Both the position numbers and the translations under genes were made by a program. A DNA stretch of 62,230 nt from an uncultured Cryomorphaceae bacterium (GTDB lineage: Bacteria; Bacteroidota; Bacteroidia; Flavobacteriales; Schleiferiaceae), in NCBI GenBank assembly GCA_913031435.1, contig CAJWFD010000009.1, positions 1 to 62,230 on the forward strand, read 5' to 3'. Below, piece after piece: positions 34,375 to 43,166 of the stretch; within the stretch, counting starts at the first letter, position 1, and the number at the start of each line of letters is the position of its first letter. The notes beneath the pieces were generated by a model. The model saw nothing but the letters and a program-made list of their open reading frames with translations. It was not told where the DNA came from and searched no databases.

Positions 34375-37134
34375 ATGGAGTACAATCATCGCAAAATTGA
34401 TCAAAAATGGCAGAGCAAATGGGCGCAAGAGGGCACCTATGATGCAAGCTATAATAGTGACAAGCCAAAGTTCTACGTGCTAGACATGTTTCCCTACCCT
34501 TCTGGTGCTGGATTACATGTTGGACATCCGTTGGGTTACATCGCGTCAGATATTTACGCCCGTTACAAGCGTCAGAAAGGTTTTAATGTGCTTCACCCCA
34601 TGGGTTATGACGCTTTTGGCTTACCTGCGGAACAATACGCCATTCAGACAGGACAACATCCTGAGAAAACCACAGAGATTAATACCGCCCGTTACCGTGA
34701 GCAATTGGACAATATTGGGTTTGGTTTAGACTGGTCGCGTGAGTTTAAAACCACCGACCCTAACTATTACAAATGGACCCAGTGGATATTCATACAACTC
34801 TTTGAAGCCTGGTACGACCACAGTATTGGGAAAAGTCAACCCATATCAAAACTCATAGCACATCTAGAAGCCAGGGGTACGGAAGGATTGAACGCTGAAT
34901 GCACTGAAGAGCTTGTTCTCTCTGCAGAACAATGGACATCCATGAATGAATCTCAGCAAGCAGAAACATTACTAAATTACCGCTTAGCCTACCGCAGTCA
35001 AAGTAATGTAAACTGGTGTCCTGAATTAGGTACGGTACTCGCTAATGACGAGATTAAAGACGGCCTAAGTGAACGTGGCGGACATCCCGTGACACAAAAG
35101 AAAATGATGCAATGGTCTATGCGTATTACGGCATTCGCCGACCGTTTATTAGAAGGTTTAGACCATATTGATTGGAGTAATTCTTTAAAAGAGACCCAGC
35201 GCAACTGGATTGGAAAATCACAAGGCGCCTCACTTGTTTTTGATATAAAGGATCATACCGCACAGATCGAGGTATTCACCACACGTCCTGACACACTTTT
35301 TGGAGTGACTTTTGTGACACTTGCCCCAGAGCATGAATTGGTAGATATTCTTACAACAACTGGACAGCTAGAAGCTATTAAGTCTTACAAAGCCATCGCT
35401 GCAGCCCGGAGTGAACGTGACCGCATGGCGGATACTAAAACAATAAGCGGCTGCTTTACCGGAGCGTATGCGCTACATCCTCTTACCCAAAAGCAGGTTC
35501 CAATATGGATTGGAGACTATGTTTTAGCAAGCTACGGAACTGGTGCCGTCATGGCCGTTCCAGCGCACGATAGTCGAGATTATGCTTTTGCTAAACACTT
35601 TGATTTACCCATCCAAGAAGTAGTTTCAGGAGGCGATATTAATCAAGAAGCATTTGATGCTAAATCGGGTAAAATGATCAATTCCGACTTCTTAAATGGC
35701 ATGGAGGCTTCCGTCGCAAAGGTTAGCGTCATTGCGCATCTAGAAAACATTGGCTATGGTAAAGGCGCCACACAATATAAATTACGAGATGCCGTCTTTG
35801 GCCGCCAGCGCTATTGGGGAGAACCTATTCCTATTTACTATGACCATGGCGTTGCGAAAACATTACCGTTGGACGCATTGCCCCTAAAACTTCCAGAGGT
35901 AGACAAATACTTACCTACCCTTGACGGCAAGCCTCCTTTAGCGAGAGCGAAGCATTGGGAATACAAAGGACATCCGTTAGAAACCACTACCATGCCAGGC
36001 TGGGCTGGATCTAGTTGGTATTTCTTACGCTTTATGGATGCCCATAACGAAACAGCATTCGCGTCTAAATTAACCACAGATTATTGGAAGCAAGTTGATG
36101 TTTATATAGGTGGTGCTGAGCATGCTACTGGACATTTACTTTACGCACGTTTCTGGACTAAATTTTTATTTGACATGAACTTCATTTCTTTTGACGAGCC
36201 TTTTAAAAAGCTCATTAACCAAGGAATGATTCAAGGTATTTCTGCGTTCGTACATCGCATTAACGGCACCAATACATACGTGAGTGCCGGTCTCATCGAA
36301 CAGCACGAGACCCAAGCCATTCATGTCGACGTAAGTTTATTGCAAGGCAATGAATTAGACACGAGCGCCTTTAAGAATTGGCGAAAGGAATACGAGCATG
36401 CAACATTTATTCTTGAAGACGGAAAGTACTTGTGTAGTCGCGAGGTTGAAAAGATGTCTAAATCAAAATTCAATGTCACCAATCCTGATGACATCGTAGA
36501 CAAGTACGGGGCGGATGTACTACGGATGTACGAAATGTTCTTAGGACCACTCGAACAAAGTAAACCTTGGAATACCCAAGGTCTTTCGGGAGTTTCAGGG
36601 TTTCAGCGTAAATTCTGGAAATTGTTTCACCCAAGTGGAATCTTTAAAATTAGTGAAGGGCCTGCGGATAAGAAAGCCTTGAAAGCCATACACAGTTGCA
36701 TCAAGAAGGTGAATGAAGACATGAATAATTTCAGTTTCAATACTTCGATCTCAGCCTTCATGATTGCTACAAATGAACTTACTGAGCTCAAAACAAACGA
36801 GCGTGAAGCACTCCAGCCTTTGGTTCAACTACTTGCTCCTTTTGCTCCGCATCTTGCAGAGGAATTGTGGGAAAAACTCTCTGGAGAGGGCTCTGTAACT
36901 GTTTGTTCTTTTCCTGAACATGAGGAGAAATACTTGATCGAGAGCAGTAAGAATTACCCGGTATCTTTTAACGGTAAAGTACGATTCCAATTAGAATTAC
37001 CGCTAAGCTTGACATCAGAAGATATTGAAAACATCGTGCGATCAGATCCACGAACTTCTGAGCAATTGGGAGATAAACAGGTAAGAAAAATAATCATCGT
37101 ACCAGGACGAATCATCAATATAGTGATGGGTTAA
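34375..37134 (+). CDS. leuS: Leucine--tRNA ligase
   Basis: A 919-residue class I leucyl-tRNA synthetase. The HIGH motif is HVGH (48-51), preceded by MFPYPSGAGL; the KMSKS motif lies near residues 693-697 (EKMSKSKFN); an editing (CP1) domain is present (TTRPDTLFGVTF, GTGAVMAVPAHDSRD). The C-terminal anticodon-binding domain is complete. Translation from 34375 (MEYNHRKIDQKWQ) matches the family start. It is divergent from ftsX (69 nt apart). Confidence 0.97.
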   Translation: MEYNHRKIDQKWQSKWAQEGTYDASYNSDKPKFYVLDMFPYPSGAGLHVGHPLGYIASDIYARYKRQKGFNVLHPMGYDAFGLPAEQYAIQTGQHPEKTTEINTARYREQLDNIGFGLDWSREFKTTDPNYYKWTQWIFIQLFEAWYDHSIGKSQPISKLIAHLEARGTEGLNAECTEELVLSAEQWTSMNESQQAETLLNYRLAYRSQSNVNWCPELGTVLANDEIKDGLSERGGHPVTQKKMMQWSMRITAFADRLLEGLDHIDWSNSLKETQRNWIGKSQGASLVFDIKDHTAQIEVFTTRPDTLFGVTFVTLAPEHELVDILTTTGQLEAIKSYKAIAAARSERDRMADTKTISGCFTGAYALHPLTQKQVPIWIGDYVLASYGTGAVMAVPAHDSRDYAFAKHFDLPIQEVVSGGDINQEAFDAKSGKMINSDFLNGMEASVAKVSVIAHLENIGYGKGATQYKLRDAVFGRQRYWGEPIPIYYDHGVAKTLPLDALPLKLPEVDKYLPTLDGKPPLARAKHWEYKGHPLETTTMPGWAGSSWYFLRFMDAHNETAFASKLTTDYWKQVDVYIGGAEHATGHLLYARFWTKFLFDMNFISFDEPFKKLINQGMIQGISAFVHRINGTNTYVSAGLIEQHETQAIHVDVSLLQGNELDTSAFKNWRKEYEHATFILEDGKYLCSREVEKMSKSKFNVTNPDDIVDKYGADVLRMYEMFLGPLEQSKPWNTQGLSGVSGFQRKFWKLFHPSGIFKISEGPADKKALKAIHSCIKKVNEDMNNFSFNTSISAFMIATNELTELKTNEREALQPLVQLLAPFAPHLAEELWEKLSGEGSVTVCSFPEHEEKYLIESSKNYPVSFNGKVRFQLELPLSLTSEDIENIVRSDPRTSEQLGDKQVRKIIIVPGRIINIVMG

Positions 37135-37143
37135 CTACATGAA

Positions 37144-38385
37144 TTAAATAGCGTCAAGGCGCGTCTTCAATTCGTTCATGTAGGTCTTATACTCTGACAT
37201 GCGTTCTGCCGTCAGCGGTTCTGCATCAGGCAGTTTCTGTTTGTATGGATCTACTTGTTTGCCATTAACCCAAAATCTATAACATACATGCGGGCCTGTA
37301 GCTAAGCCTGTAGAACCCACGTAACCTATTACATCTCCTTGTTTTACACGAACTCCATTTTTGACACCCGATCCAATTTTACTCATATGTAAGTACTGTG
37401 TGGTATAGGTGCCGTTATGACGAACCTTAACGTAATTACCATTTGCAGAGGTATACTTAGCAGCGATGACCACACCATCGGCAGTAGTCATTATTGGAGT
37501 GCCCGTAGGAGCAGCATAATCAGTTCCTAAATGAGCTTTCCATCGTTTCTGCACTGGATGAAACCTACGACCACTATAGCGCGATGATATACGGGTAAAG
37601 TCTAATGGTGCACGCAAAAATGTTTTTCTCAAGCTCCGGCCCTCCTCGTCATAGTAATCATGAAAGCCCAGCTCATTTTTATAGGGGAATGCGTAAAAAT
37701 CATTATCTACATGTTTAATGTTGGATGCAATCACGCCCTTTAGTCCAACATAGGTTGTATCATCCACATATTCTTCTTCATAAACAACAGAGAACTGGTC
37801 TCCCTTTTGAAGGCGAAAGAAGTCAATACTCCATGCGTAGACCTCTACCAAAGACATTGCTAAGGCCTGAGTACCTCCAGCCCTCGCAACACTTAAATAC
37901 AAGGCATCTTCGATGGTTCCTGAAATCTCTCTTCTTCGCACAGTTCGCTTTTTCTCTACTTTTTTAGCGTACAATGAATCTTGAAGAGAAACAATCCAAT
38001 ACTCATATTTACTCTCAGGATAAATGAAATAGCTTGGGAAAATAGAGCTGTCTCCCGTGGCAAACTTAACCTCAACCTCTGCCCTAATTCTACGGACGTT
38101 GAATTCATCCTCTACCGCAGCAGCGATCTTATAAATTTGCGATGTGCTGATACCTCTTTTACCCAAAAGTGCACCGAAGCTTTCTCCGGAAACAATTTTA
38201 TGATTCTCAAAACGTAGAGTATCTGAGGGTATCGTTAAATAAAAGGTAGGTTCTTGAACTGTCAGGTCTATCTCATCCGAACTAATTTCCACATTAGATT
38301 CTAACGAATCAGCAGAAATTACACGGAACAAAATGATGACAAAAAAAGATGCGACGGCGATCCATGCCAGCTTCTTCACACTCAT
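37144..38385 (-). CDS. M23 family metallopeptidase (peptidoglycan hydrolase-like)
   Basis: A 413-residue protein anchored or exported through an N-terminal hydrophobic helix (LAWIAVASFFVIILFRVI). An OapA/opacity-like middle region precedes the LytM/M23 domain. Zinc-site residues include His285 and Asp289 (HLGTD) and His333 (QYLHM). The final HxH motif reads GPHVCYRF, so the second His is Cys368 (His366 retained). It would cleave peptide cross-links in the cell wall or act as a scaffold. It lies 4 nt downstream of the tryptophan dioxygenase gene on the same strand. Confidence 0.9.
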   Translation of the reverse strand: MSVKKLAWIAVASFFVIILFRVISADSLESNVEISSDEIDLTVQEPTFYLTIPSDTLRFENHKIVSGESFGALLGKRGISTSQIYKIAAAVEDEFNVRRIRAEVEVKFATGDSSIFPSYFIYPESKYEYWIVSLQDSLYAKKVEKKRTVRRREISGTIEDALYLSVARAGGTQALAMSLVEVYAWSIDFFRLQKGDQFSVVYEEEYVDDTTYVGLKGVIASNIKHVDNDFYAFPYKNELGFHDYYDEEGRSLRKTFLRAPLDFTRISSRYSGRRFHPVQKRWKAHLGTDYAAPTGTPIMTTADGVVIAAKYTSANGNYVKVRHNGTYTTQYLHMSKIGSGVKNGVRVKQGDVIGYVGSTGLATGPHVCYRFWVNGKQVDPYKQKLPDAEPLTAERMSEYKTYMNELKTRLDAI

Positions 38386-38389
38386 AAGA

Positions 38390-39355
38390 CTATTTCTCTA
38401 ATTCACTTAGTATTTCATGTACCCAACTTTTGCCCCAATCCGCAATTTGCACTGCAGTCCATAACTCAGGAAAGAACACACGACGTTGAAATCTTGGAGG
38501 TAAATATTTTTGCCAATTCGTTCCTCCCGTGGCCTGAATGTCTACGGGTTTTTTACTTAAATATCTAACTGCCGTTTTATAATGTTGCAGGGGCCAATAC
38601 ACATTCACATTTAGATCTAATTTGCGCAATGCGTCCTCTAATTCAGAGCGTTGATCTTCAGACCAATGCTCCTTAAAACCTTGGTACTTAGCCCAAATAT
38701 TACAATGTTCATAGGCCTCCGCTGTAAACAGCAAATCATCCCAATATTTTTCCATAAACTGAACAGCGGTGTAGGCGGGTTGCCCTGTACTTTCAACCTT
38801 AGCTCCATCCTTCCAATAAATGGAATCCATCTGATTCTCCACGGAAGCTTCACGCAATTCCTCACGCTTACCCTCAGCCACAATATTAATGACTGGAGCG
38901 CAACCTAGTTCTATGATACGATATTGAACACTTTGGAATCCAGAAGCCGGGGCTAAAGCATCTCTGAAGGTTAAAAACTCTTCTTTCTTCATCCCTAATT
39001 CCATGACGCCAAAGCTGTGCTTTAAAGCATCAAAGTATCTATTTATTCTTGCGATACGCTCTAGGAAGTCTGTGAAATCAGGCTCCACAGATCCCGCCAA
39101 GGCATCTATTTCTAATCGCGTAAGCTTAAAGTACAACTCCGTTATCTGGTGGTACATAATGAAAATAGGCTCATCTGCAACCTGCGTAACAGGACGCTGC
39201 AAACTTAGCAGTGTGTCTAACTGTATGTAGTCCCAATAATTTTGGAACTGCTGCTGCTGCCATCCATTGACGTAGGTTTCAAAGTCTTGACCTGTATCCT
39301 CAATTTTTGAGCGCAAGGATTCAAGTTTTTGCATTAATTCAGGAGTCCACTCCAT
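38390..39355 (-). CDS. Tryptophan 2,3-dioxygenase
   Basis: A 321-residue heme-dependent dioxygenase opening the indole ring of tryptophan to N-formylkynurenine, first step of the kynurenine route. The family signature FIMYHQITELYFKL (containing the heme-region His) and FGVMELGMKKEEFLTFRDAL support the call; the C terminus has GTNWQKYLPP. Length is slightly above bacterial TDO. A -7 box lies upstream at 39379. Confidence 0.92.
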   Translation of the reverse strand: MEWTPELMQKLESLRSKIEDTGQDFETYVNGWQQQQFQNYWDYIQLDTLLSLQRPVTQVADEPIFIMYHQITELYFKLTRLEIDALAGSVEPDFTDFLERIARINRYFDALKHSFGVMELGMKKEEFLTFRDALAPASGFQSVQYRIIELGCAPVINIVAEGKREELREASVENQMDSIYWKDGAKVESTGQPAYTAVQFMEKYWDDLLFTAEAYEHCNIWAKYQGFKEHWSEDQRSELEDALRKLDLNVNVYWPLQHYKTAVRYLSKKPVDIQATGGTNWQKYLPPRFQRRVFFPELWTAVQIADWGKSWVHEILSELEK

Positions 39356-39378
39356 AAGACATTAAAATAGGTTACGCT

Positions 39379-39386
39379 CAAAAATA
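39379..39386 (-). promoter_or_regulatory. -7 box upstream of the tryptophan dioxygenase gene
   Basis: The minus strand reads TATTTTTG, a perfect TAnnTTTG, 23 nt upstream of the start codon. No good -33 element was found. Confidence 0.45.
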
Positions 39387-39435
39387 AGCATTGCACTCCT
39401 TGATTAGCGGGGAAGGGAATAGGATTATGAACGAA

Positions 39436-40470
39436 TTAACTCGCCATGTACTTTGAGAGTGTGAACTTGAATTCTGTTCCATATCCCTCCTTTGATTTTA
39501 CTGAAATGGTTTCGTTATGCTTATCTATAATATGTTTCACAATGGACAACCCTAGACCAGATCCTCCCGCTTCTCTAGACCTCGCCTTATCAACCCTGTA
39601 AAAGCGTTCAAAAACACGTCCAAGATCTTTTTCAGGTATACCAAACCCACGGTCCTTAATAGTAACTTGAATTTTATCGTCAAACTCATCACAATCGAGC
39701 ATTACTGTTTTACCCTCGTCGCTATACTTTATGGCGTTGACTAATAGATTATGTAACACTTGCTCCATACGAGGTGCATCGCAAAGTACAAGTGTCTTTT
39801 TATCGATATTGAATCTTACCTTAACCTTAGCGCTCCTTTTTCCGGCGTAACTCTCCATACCTTGCAAAGTATCCTCAATGAGGATGTTCAGGTTGACCGG
39901 GTCCGGTATAACATCATATTGGCCACTTTCTACCTTAGAGAGTATATCCATGTCCTTAATCAAGGACGTCATACGTTCCACAGATTTCGCCGCACGCTTA
40001 AGAAATTTGAGGGCAACATTAGGATCGTTTAGGGCTCCATCTAATAAGGTGAGCACATAGCCTTGGATATTGAAAATAGGCGTTTTTAATTCATGGCTTA
40101 CATTTCCTATGTATTCTCTACGGAATTGTTCGCGACTCTCTAGCTCCTCGACAATACGGCTCTGACGAGAAGTCCATTGACTTACTTCATTTTCTAAAGT
40201 CTGAAGTGTAATATTCTTGCGCGCTGCAGAAGGCAACGTGACGTTCATACCGTGTTCCTCAATCATCAATTGAATCTTTCGGACTCGGAGCGTGAAATTC
40301 AGGTAGATGGTCACCATCAGCGCTATAAATAATACTGACCCAAACAATATCCAGAGCAACCAACTCGGAAAATCCGGATAAGCAGCGCTTATATAGTTTA
40401 GCAATATCGCAAAGAGCGTAAAACCAACTGTAAATCCGATTGATACTGGTACTAACCTACCATGCTTCAT
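39436..40470 (-). CDS. Sensor histidine kinase (PhoR-like)
   Basis: A 344-residue membrane kinase with two N-terminal helices (about 8-28 and 36-58), a short linker, a HisKA domain with phospho-acceptor His126 (NVSHELKTPIFNIQ) and an ATPase domain with LHNLLVNAIKYS (N box), KDRGFGIPEKDL (G1) and GGSGLGLSIVKHI (G2). It has no large sensory domain. It shares a 1-nt overlap with the response regulator gene, forming a pair resembling PhoR/PhoB of Bacteroidota. Confidence 0.92.
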   Translation of the reverse strand: MKHGRLVPVSIGFTVGFTLFAILLNYISAAYPDFPSWLLWILFGSVLFIALMVTIYLNFTLRVRKIQLMIEEHGMNVTLPSAARKNITLQTLENEVSQWTSRQSRIVEELESREQFRREYIGNVSHELKTPIFNIQGYVLTLLDGALNDPNVALKFLKRAAKSVERMTSLIKDMDILSKVESGQYDVIPDPVNLNILIEDTLQGMESYAGKRSAKVKVRFNIDKKTLVLCDAPRMEQVLHNLLVNAIKYSDEGKTVMLDCDEFDDKIQVTIKDRGFGIPEKDLGRVFERFYRVDKARSREAGGSGLGLSIVKHIIDKHNETISVKSKEGYGTEFKFTLSKYMAS

Positions 40471-41162
40471 TACGCTGCAAGTTCAAATTTATACCCTACG
40501 CCTTTGACTGTTTTAATAAAGTCATCGCCAATTTTCTCTCTTAATTTTCTGATATGCACATCTATAGTTCGTCCACCGACGATCACCGCTGTACCCCAAA
40601 TTCGGTTCATGATTTCTTCACGAGGAAAAACCTTACCCGGTTTTGAAGCCAACAAGCTCAAGAGTTCGAATTCCTTTCTAGGGAGATCTAATACTTTCCC
40701 ATTAAGTTCGATGTGATAACGCTCAGGATCAATAATCAAGGTTCCTAATTGCATACGATCCGGAACCACTTGATCTTGGGTAGGACGCCGCCTAAGTAGC
40801 GCCTTCAACCTTGAAGTCAGCACCTTGGGCTTCACTGGCTTGGTAATATAATCATCTGCGCCCGCCTCAAAACCTGCGACTTGTGAATAGTCCTCACCAC
40901 GGGCAGTTAGGAAAGCGATTATGGTATGCTCTAAACCGGGAATTTTCTTAATCTGATCACAGGCTTCAATACCATCCATTTCAGGCATCATAAGATCTAA
41001 AAGTATGAGATCAGGCTTTACCTCTCGGGCTTTAGCTACACCTTCTTTTCCGCTTGCGGCAGTGTAAACTTTGTAGCCTTCATTTTTTAAGTTGTATCCT
41101 ACGATCTCTAAAATATCCGGTTCATCATCTACCAGTAATATTTTTGCTTCCCAGGTTTTCAT
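40470..41162 (-). CDS. OmpR/PhoB-family response regulator
   Basis: A 230-residue regulator with a receiver domain (phospho-acceptor Asp56 in LILLDLMMPEMDG; acidic DDEP at 12-15) and a C-terminal winged-helix domain ending GVGYKFEL. OmpR/PhoB proteins bind tandem direct repeats about 11 bp apart. Exactly such an array lies upstream of this gene (41226-41269), so autoregulation is likely. Phosphate signalling is plausible but not shown. Confidence 0.93.
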   Translation of the reverse strand: MKTWEAKILLVDDEPDILEIVGYNLKNEGYKVYTAASGKEGVAKAREVKPDLILLDLMMPEMDGIEACDQIKKIPGLEHTIIAFLTARGEDYSQVAGFEAGADDYITKPVKPKVLTSRLKALLRRRPTQDQVVPDRMQLGTLIIDPERYHIELNGKVLDLPRKEFELLSLLASKPGKVFPREEIMNRIWGTAVIVGGRTIDVHIRKLREKIGDDFIKTVKGVGYKFELAA

Positions 41163-41225
41163 AAGACGAATGCTTTAGCACAAAGGAAAGTAATAAATTC
41201 TATTGTATCTCTCGAAATTATTAGT

Positions 41226-41269
41226 GGTTACAACAAGGTAAAGCGCAGTTAACATAAGGTTAATTCACT
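41226..41269. promoter_or_regulatory. Four phased 11-bp direct repeats, candidate response-regulator operator
   Basis: Units GGTTACAACAA (41226), GGTAAAGCGCA (41237), GTTAACATAAG (41248) and GTTAATTCACT (41259) follow one another at exactly 11-bp steps and share a leading G(G/T)T(T/A)A core. This is the spacing used by PhoB-type dimers. A weak -7 box for the regulator gene (minus TTCCTTTG, 41188-41181) lies about 40 bp further toward the gene, so the array sits in an activator position. Confidence 0.55.
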
Positions 41270-41338
41270 ATGAAATCAAAATTCACGCCGTCTTAAGGTT
41301 CAGTTCAGATACTCGCTCTAAATTCAACGTAGATAACG

Positions 41339-41375
41339 TAATTTTGTCCCGCGCCGTTAACAGCGCGGGTTTTTT
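41339..41375 (+). terminator. Terminator-like hairpin abutting the LuxE-like start codon
   Basis: A 7-bp GC stem (CCCGCGC at 41348-41354 with 41363-41369) and six Ts (41370-41375) directly precede ATG 41376. A perfect -7 box TAATTTTG at 41339-41346 would start transcription inside the left arm, so an mRNA from it would lack the full hairpin. The hairpin could therefore end a short transcript from upstream in the intergenic region or insulate the gene. Confidence 0.6.
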
Positions 41376-42374
41376 ATGCGCTCCTTTTCCCAAATCACTG
41401 ACGATAATTTTGATACCGCAGCATTAGTGCTCTTTGGTCAACAGTACCATGGAAACAAGGTCTACGGCGAGTTTTGTGATTTATTGGGACGTACACCAGA
41501 AACAGTCACTTCCATTTCGGATATTCCATTTCTGCCTGTAGAAGTTTTTAAAACCCATGTGGTCAAATCGGGAGATTGGCAAGAAGAAGTAGTTTACACC
41601 TCCTCTACCACTTCAGGTGGAGCACCTAGTCAACATTTTGTCCAGTCCATAGCCCATTACAAACAGGTATATGAAGCAGGGCTTGAAAGGGCTTACGGAA
41701 GTATGGAAAAGTATGCTGTATTGGCCTTATTACCCAGCTATTTAGAACGCTCAGGGTCTTCTCTGGTTGCTATGGCAGAAGGCATGATTCAAAAAAGTGG
41801 CTCTGCGGAAAGCGGTTTTTACCTCCACAACCACGACGACCTTTTTGAGGCATTGGAAAGATTGAAAGAGACAAATATCCCTGTGATGTTATTAGGCGTC
41901 ACCTTTGGTCTTTTAGACTTTGCCGAATCAATTTCCACGGGTAGGTATGGAGGCCATAGTTTCCATTACCCTAAATTGAGGATTATAGAAACCGGCGGGA
42001 TGAAAGGGAAGAGGAAAGAATTGATTCGCCCTGAAGTCCACCACATACTTAAACATTGCTTTCCAAAGAGTCCTATAGACAGTGAATATGGAATGACTGA
42101 ACTTCTTAGTCAAGCCTATTTAAAAGACTCAGGAAAGTTTGAAAGCCCCCCTTGGATGCGACTGTATACCAGGGAGATTAGCGATCCTTTAGCGCCGCCT
42201 ATGCGAAACGGAAGCCGTGGCGCATTAAATGTGATTGATCTGGCCAATTCGCACAGTTGCGCATTTCTATCTCTAAGTGATCAAGGACAGGTTTTTGAAA
42301 ATGGTACATTTGAAATATACGGCCGCCTCGACCGTAGTGATATTCGAGGATGTAACTTAATGGTGAGTTTATGA
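41376..42374 (+). CDS. LuxE-like acyl-protein synthetase/acyltransferase
   Basis: A 332-residue protein related to LuxE/PaaK-type adenylate-forming enzymes. Features are IPFLPVEVFKTH, the nucleotide-loop-like YTSSTTSGGAPSQH (about 73-86), LLGVTFGLLDFAE and DSEYGMTELLSQAY. LuxE activates fatty acids for reduction in bioluminescence, but no LuxC, LuxA or LuxB is nearby, so another acyl-transfer role is likely. It overlaps the next gene by 4 nt (ATGA). Confidence 0.78.
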   Translation: MRSFSQITDDNFDTAALVLFGQQYHGNKVYGEFCDLLGRTPETVTSISDIPFLPVEVFKTHVVKSGDWQEEVVYTSSTTSGGAPSQHFVQSIAHYKQVYEAGLERAYGSMEKYAVLALLPSYLERSGSSLVAMAEGMIQKSGSAESGFYLHNHDDLFEALERLKETNIPVMLLGVTFGLLDFAESISTGRYGGHSFHYPKLRIIETGGMKGKRKELIRPEVHHILKHCFPKSPIDSEYGMTELLSQAYLKDSGKFESPPWMRLYTREISDPLAPPMRNGSRGALNVIDLANSHSCAFLSLSDQGQVFENGTFEIYGRLDRSDIRGCNLMVSL

Positions 42375-43108
42375 AACTAATAGTACCCGTGATTTTCGCT
42401 TGCCTTTGTGTGAGCTCCTTGCAAGCACAGGTTGTGCGCAGACAGGCAACCCTCACTAACGAGGAGGGAACTCTTACCCTGACGGACTCTGTTCGTGTTA
42501 GTGCCTCAAATTTTGAAAACGGAAGCTACGATGTGATTGTTCATGCATGGGTACATCGCGATTTTATTAATGAACTCGACCAAAGAGTCATGGCAGAGGC
42601 TGTTTTGTTCAACGGTAAAAAAGACACGTTAGGCCAGGTTCAAGAAAGTTATCCATTAGACAGTCTATGGCCAAGTAGTGCACACCGCATGTCCAAGTAC
42701 TATGAAGTTGTCGCTTCCGGTAAAGTTGTCGGAAGAGAATTGGAGCGTCGGAGTTTTCCGACGCAAATGGTAGAGCGTTTTTTCGAAGGGAAGCGCGGTG
42801 GCTCACTCCGAGCCCCACTAGTAGAAGCATTTAAAAAACAAGGCTGGGAGCGCCGGGATTTCGGTGAATACGAAAGTTGGGCCTACTTGAATCGCAGTTC
42901 AAACCCAGGATTACCAGATTTTCAAGCGCTGTTCATCTTTAGAGGTAGCATGCCTTATTGTCTTGTTAACAAGGGTGAGGAATTTGACTATGAAAAATTA
43001 AAAGGATCTGAGCAGCGTACCCACGGCATGTATTATTTCTTCCAACGGCCTAATGATCGTTTCTTACAGGAAATAGACAATATAGTCTTTGATTATCTAC
43101 CCTTATAA
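42371..43108 (+). CDS. Secreted protein of unknown function, coupled to the LuxE-like gene
   Basis: A 245-residue protein with a signal peptide (IFACLCVSSLQAQ). The mature part is beta-rich then mixed; no domain was recognised. The 4-nt start/stop overlap with the LuxE-like gene implies translation coupling and possibly a shared task. The stop codon lies within the stem of the terminator that follows. Confidence 0.75.
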   Translation: MKLIVPVIFACLCVSSLQAQVVRRQATLTNEEGTLTLTDSVRVSASNFENGSYDVIVHAWVHRDFINELDQRVMAEAVLFNGKKDTLGQVQESYPLDSLWPSSAHRMSKYYEVVASGKVVGRELERRSFPTQMVERFFEGKRGGSLRAPLVEAFKKQGWERRDFGEYESWAYLNRSSNPGLPDFQALFIFRGSMPYCLVNKGEEFDYEKLKGSEQRTHGMYYFFQRPNDRFLQEIDNIVFDYLPL

Positions 43109-43146
43109 CCAACAAAGGCGTCCAAAAGGACGCCTTTGTTGGTTAT
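43105..43146. terminator. Bidirectional terminator between the secreted-protein gene and tyrS
   Basis: A 19-bp perfect stem (43105-43123 with 43128-43146, loop AAAA) with a GGCGTCC core. The upstream gene's TAA stop (43106-43108) is inside the left arm. It serves convergent genes. Confidence 0.88.
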
Positions 43147-43166
43147 AGAAGTATTACGTTATTTCC

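Noticed and set aside
41280-41375. tRNA gene in the gap before the LuxE-like gene
   Set aside because: There is no cloverleaf, T-loop or CCA-end pattern; only a single GC hairpin with a T-run.
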